Shown one piece after another: positions 45,477 through 54,911 of a stretch of 64,000 nt of DNA. Source of the stretch: Chara braunii (lineage: Eukaryota > Streptophyta > Charophyceae > Charales > Characeae); contig BFEA01000346.1 in the NCBI GenBank assembly GCA_003427395.1, positions 1,219,049 through 1,283,048 of the forward strand. The letters are read 5' to 3'. Position numbers and translations under genes: made by a program. Numbering within the stretch: the stretch's first letter is position 1; the number at the start of each line of letters is the position of its first letter. Under the pieces are notes generated by a model, which did not search any database, had not been told where the DNA came from, and saw only the letters and a program-made list of their open reading frames with translations.

Positions 45477-45543
45477 AGAGAGAGAGAGAGAGAGAGACTC
45501 TTGAGAGAGAGAGAGAGAGGCTCTTGAGAGAGAGAGAGAGACT

Positions 45544-45584
<41 letters not shown>

Positions 45585-46149
45585 CTCTTGAGAGAGAGAG
45601 AGAGAGAAAGAAAGAGAGAGAGAGATCTTCTTCTTCTTCTTCTTCTTTGTGCACACCCTGCAGCGGCGCGTGCCACGCGAGCACGCAGGACAGCGGCCCC
45701 GCGCTGCCTTGCGGCCGCCGCACGGCCGTCGCCATCGCCGCGCGCGGCCGTTCCAAGCGCTCGGCGTTTTTAGTCCCCGGCCGTGGCCGAACACGGCCGA
45801 GCAAGGCCAAGCGAGGCCGAGCGAGGTCGACGGCGGCCGGGCGGCGCTACCCGCCTCGAAGGGCCTGTTGAGTGCGGCCGGCTGGGGTGCTAGTGGGCTG
45901 TAGCCCGGAGTGGCAGTAGGGGGACACGGTCGGGGTGCAGCCACATCGAGGGGGCGCTACATCGACGGTGTGGCACGGTCAGACGACATCGAAGATCCTG
46001 GTGGGGGGGGCGATGACGGGGGGTGCAGGGACCAGCGGTGAGGGGGGGTCTGGGGGTGCCCAATTCAACCCGGTGTCCGACAAAGAGATGGCGAAGTTGA
46101 GGCGAGGGAACATTGTCACTGCGGGCCAGTACGTCGGGACCAGTCGAAG

Positions 46150-46683
46150 ATGCACGGGGACCGAAAGTTGCATTGCAACTTATGCAGCCACTTGTTTCAG
46201 GGGGGGTCGTCGAAGGCCGCGCGTCATTTCACTCAGTCAAAGTTTTGCAAGGCTGGGGGGATGAGAGTTCTCGCGGAGCTCTGGAACGGCACGGACTACA
46301 CGTTTGTGTCGTCCACTGCTCAGCGGGTGCAGAGGTGGATGGCAGACGAGGGCATACGGGACACGAGAGCGCCCGAGGGTGGCCAGAGACAGCGAATGGA
46401 CGACGCAGAGAGGGACGACATTCAGGACGCCCTCGATGAGGAGGGCCGCGAGGGTAGGGCCAGGGAGAGGGCGGTTGCGGACGAGGCAGACGAGGCAGTC
46501 GGAGAGCCTAACCTGCCAGGGGAGGAGGTGGTGATGACGTCGAGAGGCGTCGCTGGAGCGGGTCCTGCTACTAGGGCGCCGCGAGGTGAGGTGGATCGCG
46601 CGAGGAGGGAGAAGAGGACATTGGGGCAGGCTGGCGTCGAGGTGCCAGACACGGCAGGGAGAAGAGGGCTCGGCAGACCATGA
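46150..46683 (+). CDS. hAT-A BED-type zinc-finger ORF, probable transposase N-terminus
   Basis: 178 codons. The start MHGDRKLHCNLC and a later AARHFTQSKFC give C9, C12, H26 and C33, the ligand pattern of a BED finger, which in hAT transposases binds the element ends. The rest is charged and Arg/Glu-rich. It ends at a TGA overlapping the ATG of the transposase ORF (ATGA at 46680-46683), in a different frame. The transposase frame is open back to 46590, and GREKRARQT just before its ATG looks like real protein. So an intron between about 46580 and 46680 (a GTGAG donor-like word lies at 46586) or a frameshift probably joins the two. Confidence 0.7.
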   Translation: MHGDRKLHCNLCSHLFQGGSSKAARHFTQSKFCKAGGMRVLAELWNGTDYTFVSSTAQRVQRWMADEGIRDTRAPEGGQRQRMDDAERDDIQDALDEEGREGRARERAVADEADEAVGEPNLPGEEVVMTSRGVAGAGPATRAPRGEVDRARREKRTLGQAGVEVPDTAGRRGLGRP

Positions 46684-48485
46684 TTGTCGAGATGTACGCC
46701 AGGGAGAAGTTGGCCGAGTTCCATGACGCGTGGCTTCAGTGGATCTACGTGAAGAAGTTGCCATTCAACGCCTTCCGTGGTCCGGAGTTCCAGAGGGTGC
46801 GGCAGGCAGCAGAGAGAGTGCCTCGCTCTATCCAGTTCCGGTTTCCCTCCTTCAGTGTTACAGCGGGGGCCGGTATCCCTTCGCAGAGGGCGAAGGTGGC
46901 GACGATGGTGAGCGAGGTGCGCACCACTTTCCGGCACAGCGGTGCCACTATCCTTTCCGACGGGAGGAAGTCGCGCAGCGGCAAGCCGCCCGTGAACTTC
47001 CTGGCAAGGGGCGCCAATGGCGCCCTGCTGTACGCCACCGTCGCACGTGATGGGTCGGTTCGAGACACAGCGGACGTCGTGTACCATAGGTGGCGGGCCA
47101 TCATCTTGTCCTTTCCTGCAAAGGACGTGATCGGCTTCTCCACAGACTCCGCCAGTAACTATACGGCGACAGCGCGCAGGTTCGCCACAGACCCCGAGCC
47201 TGAACTCAAGAGGATCACTTGGCTCCCCTGCTCCACCCATGTCTGCAACTTGATGTTGTCAGATATCGGGACGCGAGTGGTGTGGGTCAAGGAGACCATC
47301 ATCCGCGCTCGAGCGCTTGTGCGATTTATTAAATCGCACGACGCTGCTCACGCCCTCTTTAGGAAGGTGAGCCCTCGCGTTCAGCTCGTCGAGCCCGTTG
47401 AGACACGGTTTGCATCGGTTTTCCTGATGCTGACGTGTCTCAAAGGCCGACGAGACACGTTGGAGAGCATGTTGCACGGGGATGCTTGGGCACGCATCCC
47501 ATGGGATCACGCCCACGTATCTCAGGCGCAGTGGGTGCAGCAACAGATCCGGGACGCGGAGTTTTGGCAGCGTGTCCATTACGCCATCCTAGTCATGTCG
47601 CCCGTCCACCAGCTGTTGCGCAGGATGGATAGAGGTGGGATGATGATGTCCGTTGTTTACGAGTGGAGTCAGCATCTGCTGCAGTTGATGAGGAGGGTCG
47701 ACGTGCCTGAGGACATGATCGATCCGTGCGTGGGTGAGGTTGCCATCCGCAACCTCCACATGCTAGAGCCCGCACATGCCGTGGCCCACCTCCTCAACCC
47801 TCGACGACGGTCCCTCACGTATTACCATTCGCTGCAGACGACCGCCGAGGACCGCCTTGTGGTCGAGGAGTGCGACAGATTTCTCCTGGCGCAGACCGGC
47901 GGCGATCCGGTCGGGTTATTGTACAGGACCTTGAGGGACCAGATGAGGGCGTTCCACTCGAGGCGAGGGGATTGGGGAGATCCTGAGCTTTCCGATGCCG
48001 AGGCGGCAGATTGCAGGGGGTACAGCGAGACCGAGCGGTGTGCAGCGTGGTGGTTCGAGCATGGACGTGCCCACCCGGAGTTGCGCACCATCGCCATCCG
48101 TGTCATGCACTTGTGGACGTCTGCCTCTCCAGCGGAAAGGAACTGGGCGGAGCACGAGCGCGTCAGCACGGCGAGGCGCTGCAAGCTTGGGTTCGCCAAG
48201 CTTGCACAACTGGTTGAGATTGCCACCAATCTCAAACTGGCGTCGTGCGCACGGCAGGGTGGTGGCTACGTGTTGCCATGGGTTATGGGGAGCGGTCGGG
48301 GGGGGACGACAGCAGAGGAGGAGGATGAGGAGGGAGATGTGGAGCCCGGGGTGTGGGGAGCGCGACCTGATGGCAATGTTCCTGAGCAGGAGATCCACCG
48401 GCAGATTGTCGCTTTCCGTGACAGCCGACCGTCCAGAGCCCGTTCGGTTCGGGACGTGTTCGGCAGCAGAGCGACGGAGCTCTGA
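46680..48485 (+). CDS. hAT transposase (DUF659-like core, C-terminal dimerisation region)
   Basis: 601 codons. ILSDGRKSRSGKPPVNFL (residues 91-108) resembles the DUF659 start with a likely catalytic Asp94. GFSTDSASNY gives Asp156, the probable second acidic residue. WLPCSTHVCNLML (181-193) is the Cys/His word that follows it in hAT proteins. SASPAERNWAEHERVSTARR, about 90 residues before the end, is the conserved hAT dimerisation signature. The enzyme would excise and reinsert hAT-A and perhaps related elements. The frame is intact and encodes on the strand opposite to Gypsy-C. The true start probably lies in the upstream BED ORF. Confidence 0.88.
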   Translation: MIVEMYAREKLAEFHDAWLQWIYVKKLPFNAFRGPEFQRVRQAAERVPRSIQFRFPSFSVTAGAGIPSQRAKVATMVSEVRTTFRHSGATILSDGRKSRSGKPPVNFLARGANGALLYATVARDGSVRDTADVVYHRWRAIILSFPAKDVIGFSTDSASNYTATARRFATDPEPELKRITWLPCSTHVCNLMLSDIGTRVVWVKETIIRARALVRFIKSHDAAHALFRKVSPRVQLVEPVETRFASVFLMLTCLKGRRDTLESMLHGDAWARIPWDHAHVSQAQWVQQQIRDAEFWQRVHYAILVMSPVHQLLRRMDRGGMMMSVVYEWSQHLLQLMRRVDVPEDMIDPCVGEVAIRNLHMLEPAHAVAHLLNPRRRSLTYYHSLQTTAEDRLVVEECDRFLLAQTGGDPVGLLYRTLRDQMRAFHSRRGDWGDPELSDAEAADCRGYSETERCAAWWFEHGRAHPELRTIAIRVMHLWTSASPAERNWAEHERVSTARRCKLGFAKLAQLVEIATNLKLASCARQGGGYVLPWVMGSGRGGTTAEEEDEEGDVEPGVWGARPDGNVPEQEIHRQIVAFRDSRPSRARSVRDVFGSRATEL

Positions 48486-50621
48486 CCGTGGCCGGAGGGT
48501 GGGGATGATGTGGACGCTGCTGCGGCAGACGACTACAGCGACGACGACTGGACTGACGATGATGACACGCCGCTGACTCGCGACCTGACGGCTCAGCGAG
48601 TGTACTTCACTTATGGTGGGGGTCGTGACGACACAGATTCATTCACATCAGTTATCACTGGTGTTGTGCCGTCGACCGCGGCGGCAAGTGGCAGCAGCAG
48701 AGCCGGCGGTGGTCATGGAGGACGTTTGCATCCGGAGGTTCGCGTGGACGACTCGGAGGAGCAGCAGCCACGGGGAGGTCTTCGGCAAACAGGCAGGCGT
48801 TGGGAGGTTAGGAGCGACAGCGAGGCGGAGGGGGAGGCCGAGGATGAGGAGGTGCACCTTCGCAATCATCGCTTCTCTCCCTCCCATCATCCGATCTCTG
48901 CACAGCCCGAGGGGGAGCCACTTAGGCGTTCGGAGAGGTTGGCGTCGGCAGCAGGCAGAGACCGGACACGTGACGGCGAGGATCGTGGGGGAGAGAGGAC
49001 TCCTTCCGATGCATGTATCCGCCCCCACTCACCGTCGGTGCTCCGCACACAGGACTTCAAGGACATAGGGCTTGGTGGGAGCTTGGCAGATTTGAGTGTC
49101 GAGGGACGTCGACGTGCCTCACCGCAGGATGTGCGCACAAACGCGGACGTTGAGCGGGGCCCTGTTGAGACTGAGGAGGAAAGGCATGCCCGTTTGGACC
49201 GAGAGGAGGAGGAGCGGCTGAGGAGTTTGCCACGGTGGGAGGGTCGGTTCGCGTATCTCGACGAGCAGCGTCGACAGAGGGACTTGGAGACAGGAGGGGA
49301 GGGGAGTCGTAACGTCGACGACTTGGGTGTCCCTGAGGAGGCGGTTCAGGGCGAGTTCGATGATGAGGGGCAGGATGCCGCCGCGGGTGTCCCTGAGGGG
49401 CAAGATGTTGTCATGGGCGGTGGGTCCCCTAGTGGGGGCCGTGGCGACAGCGAGACCGCGGGTGATGAGGGACAGGGTGCCGCAGCGTGCGACAGAGGAG
49501 AGGGTGGACCCGGTGGAGATGGGGATACCGCGGGTGACGGTGGAAACGATGGACCGGAGGGCGACGATGACGACAACCACCGTTCGGAGGACGATCCAGA
49601 TAGGCTCGCCTTGGTGTTGAGGGACCCCACAGTGCCTCCCATGCGCCCTGACGGCACAGCGCACACTTTCTTCGACGTCGACGCTTTGGCGCATGCGTTG
49701 ACGGATGACCCTTTCGCACACATGGGCCGCGGCAAGCAGCAGGCCCCTGGGAGGGTATACTCACCGCCGCCGTTCACAGTGCAGAGCCCTCACTGGTCTG
49801 GTTCGTCACTCAGCGGCATTAGAGGGAGGGAGTCCGGTGCGGGTGAGGTGGGGTCCGGCAGACGCAGCGACGGCGACAGAGATAGTCCAGGATCAATGCG
49901 TCCACCGCCCGCACGGACTCCGGAGGGCAGGGTCGACATCGGGGACCGGACGGTGGCACCCGGAGTTGCGCACAGTAGCGGTTCCCAGCCGCCAGTCCGA
50001 GGAGGTGTTGGTGACGGATGGTCAGCTGTCCGTCGGGTCGGGGACCGGTTGCGGGCGGATTACGACATCGGGAGGGGCGTCTTCACGCGACGTGCGCCTG
50101 CTCAGCCGCAGGCTGTGGAGGGCGGGTCCCGGCGTCCGAGCCTGCAGATGGCAGGCCGCATGCTTGGTTTGTCACGAGCGGAGACGAGGAGGACATTGGT
50201 CCTCGAGGCCCCAGGGACATCCACGGACAGGCCGCGGGGAGAGCAGTTCACATCGGGCGAGGAGGGGTTGTTGATGCGTCCCAGGACGAGACGACAGCAT
50301 GGCCTCTCAGAGGTTGAGGCTCGACTCGCTGCAGGGGTCGCCGTTGGGCAGGCAGCATTGGACGCGATTCAGACGGAGAGAGAGAGGGAGATTGATGCAC
50401 AGGCGGAGGAGGACGAGGACGCAGACACTGAGTCCGAGCCGATCGAGACTGCGGCCCGCAGACACAGGGCACAGGTGGCCGCGGCAGCCGATGCAACACA
50501 TGCGGCATACGTTAGTGGGGCACGGGGCACAGGTGCCAGAGGGAGAGGAGGGCGCCAGGGAGGATCGCATGGCCGCGCGCGCTCTGGTGGGAGAGGCCAC
50601 GCGCGCTCTGGTGGGAGATGA
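48486..50621 (+). CDS. Acidic and RG-rich extension of the hAT-A transposase frame
   Basis: This stays open for about 711 codons in exactly the frame of the transposase, separated from it only by TGA at 48483-48485. There is no ATG at the start; a GTG lies at 48510. It opens with an Asp-rich stretch (DDYSDDDWTDDDD). It is Glu/Asp/Arg/Gly-rich throughout, with an LRRSERLASAAGRD word, and ends in RG/SGGR repeats (about the last 35 residues). No known domain is recognised. It may be a read-through or spliced C-terminal part of the transposase, or a second gene whose first exon I cannot find. Confidence 0.6.
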   Translation, partial: PWPEGGDDVDAAAADDYSDDDWTDDDDTPLTRDLTAQRVYFTYGGGRDDTDSFTSVITGVVPSTAAASGSSRAGGGHGGRLHPEVRVDDSEEQQPRGGLRQTGRRWEVRSDSEAEGEAEDEEVHLRNHRFSPSHHPISAQPEGEPLRRSERLASAAGRDRTRDGEDRGGERTPSDACIRPHSPSVLRTQDFKDIGLGGSLADLSVEGRRRASPQDVRTNADVERGPVETEEERHARLDREEEERLRSLPRWEGRFAYLDEQRRQRDLETGGEGSRNVDDLGVPEEAVQGEFDDEGQDAAAGVPEGQDVVMGGGSPSGGRGDSETAGDEGQGAAACDRGEGGPGGDGDTAGDGGNDGPEGDDDDNHRSEDDPDRLALVLRDPTVPPMRPDGTAHTFFDVDALAHALTDDPFAHMGRGKQQAPGRVYSPPPFTVQSPHWSGSSLSGIRGRESGAGEVGSGRRSDGDRDSPGSMRPPPARTPEGRVDIGDRTVAPGVAHSSGSQPPVRGGVGDGWSAVRRVGDRLRADYDIGRGVFTRRAPAQPQAVEGGSRRPSLQMAGRMLGLSRAETRRTLVLEAPGTSTDRPRGEQFTSGEEGLLMRPRTRRQHGLSEVEARLAAGVAVGQAALDAIQTEREREIDAQAEEDEDADTESEPIETAARRHRAQVAAAADATHAAYVSGARGTGARGRGGRQGGSHGRARSGGRGHARSGGR

Positions 50622-50781
50622 CGACGTCCGTGGTGTTTTTTTTTTTTCATTAGTTTTTCTTTTTCTTTCCCCTTGGTTGTACAGCCTGGACGCTCTGTCG
50701 GCAGGGTTGTGGCATATTTATGTCAATGTTGTTGCATGGAGACGACAATAGTATGTGGACATTAGTTTGTTTTTTTTTTTC

Positions 50782-50905
50782 GTACTCTGTTGTGTAGCAG
50801 AGACGATGGGTCCAGTTTTTTTTAACTCTGTTGTGTAGCAGAGACGATGGGTCCAGTTTTTTTTTGCTACTCGGTTGTAGAGTTGAGACTACGGGTCCAG
50901 TTTTT
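50782..50905 (+). repeat. Three 42-bp tandem repeats after the hAT-A ORF
   Basis: ACTCTGTTGTGTAGCAGAGA followed by CGATGGGTCCAG and a T-run occurs twice, then a diverged third time (ACTCGGTTGTAGAGTTGAGAC). Each has CTCTG..CAGAG complementarity. It lies where a 3' untranslated region would be. Confidence 0.88.
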
Positions 50906-51844
50906 GGCTTCAGCCTTGTACATAAGCATTTCCATTAAAATGCTTTGCCATATATTTGCTCTTGTTCTTGTTCCTCCGCCAACATTGGTCTTGCATCCGA
51001 GTCGCTGTTGTTTGGTGAATGTTTTCTGCTCTGTTGTCGTGAATGTTGGAAATTATGTGCTTCTCCGATGCCACGCACTTGCATGTCATGGATGCCTCCA
51101 TTATGAATGTGCTGTTAATTTCAGATGCGACATAGGGATGATGTGCTAATTAATGTGTTCTTACATAAATGATGTGCTAATCAATGTCCATCAGTCTCAT
51201 GAGTGAACACACACTATGACACACTTGCCTGCTATCATTGTTTGAAACTTGTGGTTCGCCGCACTGAGATTGATTTGCAATGTGTTTTCACTTTGGTATG
51301 CCAAACAGGGTCTGACTTATGATTGCCATGAATGTGTTGTTTTAAGATAAGCGACGAACTGTCATCGCCCTCATTAATGAAACCGACGCCTACCTTTCAG
51401 TGCGTGAGGCCCTGATCCGCCTGGGGTCTGCCATCTGAAGCCCCGTCTAGCTTCGACCCGGACTGGCCGCACGGCCCGCCCCAACCAGGCCCTCATCCAA
51501 CCCACGTTGAGCCGCCCCCGCAGGGGTCAAATATTTTTTTTTAATTTTTCCACTGTTCCAGACCCTCCTCCCTGCGACCCCGCATCGACGAACCTGCACA
51601 CGGGGGCCGCTGGATTTTTTGCGGGCCACCCTTCCAGGGTCTAGTGCAGGACCCCCCCGGTTTTTTTTTTTTTGACGGCCTGTCACTTTGAAGGGGTGCC
51701 CCCCCACCTCCCCATCCCAAACCCGCACCCCGCTCCCAAAACCGCCCCCCAGATCGGCCGACACCACGGCCGAAAAAACTCGGTCGGGCCGACCGCGGCC
51801 CGGGCCGAACTCGGTCGCGGCCAGCGTGCAACATAGCTACGAAG

Positions 51845-52646
51845 GCACCACACTTTCGGCCACCTACATTGACTTCCACAACGAAATGCTCCCCTGTAGG
51901 ACCTCTTGACAAAACCACCAAGACTCACGAGGGTCCCTTGCCGACCACTCGGTTTCTAAGTCTTCTAAGGCTTCAGACACATCCAACGAACAGAGTGGCG
52001 CTTGGTCTAGATGTGGCTGTGGGTGATTAACGAGTCAATCGCTTCGACCAACTCCTGAAGTGGTGAGGGTACATCAGCTACAACTTCTACTAGCCAGATG
52101 TGTTTCTCGAGGTGGAGCTCGTAGAAGCTCCTCCTTGGGCGAAAGTCCCTCCAAAACCACCTTCGGGGGGTACCTTCTGAAAGACCTTCGCATTCTTGCA
52201 TCTGAACTGTTGATGGTTGTACTTGCCACAGTTGATGCAAGCTCCTCGGGAATATTAGTCCCTCCATACATCATGATCCAGGCCAGCCCTAACCCAAGTC
52301 GAAGTCTTGTTCGAGTTCTGGACCTGCCCATCACTCTTTTGCTAACCACCCTTGTCGAGCCCAGTTGCCTTTCCTTTGGTTATAGCAGAGAGGTTGCCAC
52401 CCTCTGCATTGTCCTTGCTACCTATCTCTGTCTCTTCCACAAAATCGGAAAGATCATCGATCTCGGTTTGATTCCTATTGGAATCAACCATCATCAATCA
52501 ACTACGTTTTTTTTTCGATTCTTGTGGGGGTTTCTTTTTCCTATCGTCTGTTGCAAGTTCTTGGGCTCCTAGCTTAGCCTCGAAATTTAAGGCCTTCTTT
52601 CTGAAGGAGTCAAGAGTATGATAATCGATGCTTGCCTCACTGACCA
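51845..52646 (-). pseudogene. Gypsy-C gag end and protease start
   Basis: Minus-strand reading from the X-element site: SEASIDYHTLDSFRKKALN, ATDDRKKK, then the zinc knuckle CINCGKYNHQQFRC (C-x2-C-x4-H-x4-C, encoded near 52200-52245). Next come VEVNVGGRKCGAFV at the edge of the hAT-A target site. Frame changes are present near 52270-52400. It matches the Gypsy-A gag-protease order. Confidence 0.87.
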
Positions 52647-53518
52647 TTAAACCACCAGTACCTCGGCCAGCCAAAAAAAAAGTCGCGGCCGTTAACGCGC
52701 CGCGACTTTAGGCTTGGTAGTGTGATGGAGAAGAAGTTGTCGGGCCCAAGGAAAAGGGGCAAAAGGACTATAGGCTATCCGCGTTGTTTATGGCGAGCAT
52801 GTTTCCACATGCACGCACACAGTACAACCAAGAGAATAGAAAGAAAAAAATGAAAACAAGGGGAAAAAAAAGAAAGTACCCGCCACTTGGCAGGCAAAAA
52901 AAACGGCCCTCACGTGGTAGTTACAGGCCATGCTCCACAACTCTCAAAATATGCAAAACGACAAAACTGAATCTTCCACCGGAATATGGACAGATACATG
53001 CCTTTGTACATGTGGAGAGCACAGCCCGACGAATCCTTCTTCTTTGGCCTTGGCTCCACTAGTCTCGACATGCACAAAACACAGAATGTCATGGCGATGT
53101 ATCTTTCCATGTTCTAGAGGAGGATACATTGCCATATTTGGAGAGTGGCGAAGCAGCGCCCACACTTTTCCTTTTCTTAGTTTTTTTTTAAATTTCAGGA
53201 AGAACTATCTTCGCCGTTTCTGACGTGACTTCCCGTGAGAGACGGGGAGCAGTCAACTGAAAACTGTCGTTTGACGGTTTTCTACAGAAATGCTCTTTCT
53301 TTCCTTTTGTTTTCACAAGGACTGCTCTCTCCATAATGTATCTGACTGCACTTGTGGCCATGCCTAGGGTGCTGCACGAGTGAAAACGACGGGCGGTACA
53401 AGTGCCAGTCCACAATGTATCCCAAGTTGGTTCCCACCCCCTCCAGGCTCGGCAGCCCTTGGCGCGCAGGCAAAAATGAGGGTCGGGCCTTAACAACCGG
53501 TAGGTACTTGTGGTTTAA
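52647..53518. mobile_element. X element: 864-bp TTAA-flanked element with terminal inverted repeats
   Basis: TTAA lies at 52647-52650 and 53515-53518. The inner ends are ACCACCAGTACCT and the complement of ACCACAAGTACCT. Removing 52651-53514 and one TTAA joins Gypsy-C gag in frame (GIKNL to MVSEAS). TTAA targets are typical of piggyBac-type elements, although Harbinger-type TTA/TAA duplications would look similar. The interior has a GTCGCGGC/GCCGCGAC palindrome (52682-52709) and the arm module also found in hAT-C and hAT-D. No transposase is present. Confidence 0.85.
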
Positions 53519-54384
53519 GTTTTTGATGCCTGTGGGAAGACATCCCAAGAACATGGTCAGCAATGTGAGCTCTCGTGCCGACTTGTACTTTCTAGTATCA
53601 AGTCGGGCCAATGCATCAGTGGCCTGCTGGGCCTGTTGAGCCTTGTCCCATTGTGTCTCGACCAACTCCATGAAACTCTCCAAGGTATGGGTATGTGCCC
53701 AATCAATCATACGCCGGCCAAAACCCTTGGATGCCACTAGTCCATCTAGCCATCTCGCTGCCGAATCCTAGATATGAAGCGGCAATGATCACCTCCTCCT
53801 CGCCCAACGTCCTCTTCACCCTTACCCACACTGCAACCGCTCTCAACACCTCATCCTTCTTATCACCAGAGAAGGTCTGAGGCAGTTTCAATGGAGTTTT
53901 CGGGTGCCAAGGCTGTTGTGGTCCCATCTGTGGGAACGGATGCCGGTACTTGCAGCAGCCGGACGTGAGGATGAAGAAGCAGCAGTCTGTGTTGCTGCTG
54001 CTCATGTATCACTTGGTGGGAAGCCAAATTAAGGGACAAACGGGCCTGTCCTCGTCAGTAATGGAGGTGGCGATGGAAAAGCAGCTGCTGGCTTGATACT
54101 AGGCCCGCCCGTGGGACTGTTCTTCCCTTCCCCAGCATGGCACTCTGTATCTGGTCAAGGGTGTCCTGGATATCATCCAGTTTGCTGTCCATGTACGCAT
54201 ACATGCTCAACATACCCGCCTTGAGGATCTTACTCGTGTCGTCAAGGGTCGAGTTATCTAACCCTTCTAATGCAGCTTTGTCTGCCCTTCTGTTTTCTAA
54301 CCTGGCTTTCCTATTTCTCCTCTTCTTTTCTCTTTCGGTAGCTTCTCTAAGTTCCTTCTCTAACCGCAAGCGAATCAACTTCAC
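53519..54384 (-). pseudogene. Gypsy-C gag, N-terminal and capsid-like part
   Basis: Minus-strand pieces: 54055-54384 with a basic coiled-coil-like start (KELREATEREKKRRNRKARL) and LDNSTLDDTSKILKAGMLS, parallel to ALDESTLDPAMQALRNSLL in Gypsy-A. Next is 53703-54005 with PLKLPQTFSGDKKDEVLRAV. Last is 53519-53737 with IDWAHTHTLESFMELVETQW. Frames differ between pieces. The reading stops at the X element. Confidence 0.82.
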
Positions 54385-54895
54385 CTATTGGAGTTCTATT
54401 GCTTCCCTACTGCGTGAAGGTGGCTGGCTGTACTGCAAGCCCGCCATCTCACTGGAAGAAGTGCCTGCACTCATCCCGCTAGATTGTGATGGGCAGATAA
54501 GGTAAGGGACTCTCAAGTTGGACTCGCTTCCTCACGGTAGATTGTGATGGGCAGATAAGGTAAGGGAACAACGTACCTGAAGATAGCTGCCCCCAACCAC
54601 AGATTTCTCACCAATTGAGCCAACGGGCATTTTGATGACCGGTCATAGCCTCGGTACCACACAAAATGAGATGGTGTGCCACCTCAGCCAAAATGCAATA
54701 TCACCATGTTCTCATCATCCCACGTACACCTGCTGTCGCCACAGCTCCCACGCTGTCGCCACAGCCTTCCTGCCAGACTCCCCTCTACTTGGGAGTGACT
54801 TCACAAGGCAGTGTCCATGTATCCTTACTGCGTAGAGGCTTCGTCAGCGCACCAAGTAACACAATCGCCGGCGCTGGTAACGGCAATATCAAACC

Positions 54896-54908
54896 GACTT
54901 CGATACCA
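54896..54908 (-). other. Gypsy-C primer-binding site
   Basis: On the minus strand TGGTATCGAAGTC starts four bases after the LTR end (TGCA). It is weaker than the Gypsy-A/B site. Confidence 0.6.
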
Positions 54909-54911
54909 AAA

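Larger units (their letters stand above)
44658..51844 (+). mobile_element. hAT-A: hAT transposon with transposase, 44666-51836, 8-bp target duplication
   Basis: CTACGAAG at 44658-44665 is repeated at 51837-51844; on the Gypsy-C sense strand it reads CTTCGTAG, matching the hAT preference. Ends are CAATGTTGGACGCCCGGCCG on the left and the complement of CTATGTTGCACGCTGGCCGC on the right, imperfect inverted repeats of about 25 bp. Subterminal zones are rich in TCGGCC/GGCCGA. Inside are two hairpins, a (TG)n(AG)n tract with a gap, a BED-finger ORF, a transposase ORF, a long acidic ORF and 3' tandem repeats. This is the youngest-looking coding element here. Confidence 0.95.

Noticed and set aside
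44793-45944. Long ORFs across the second gap
   Set aside because: They consist of N and AG/CT microsatellite translated as Ser-Leu or Glu-Arg runs.
46422-47240. 272-codon minus-strand ORF inside the transposase gene
   Set aside because: Shadow of the GC-rich transposase frame, with no domain of its own. The same applies to the minus-strand ORFs at 49119-49777.
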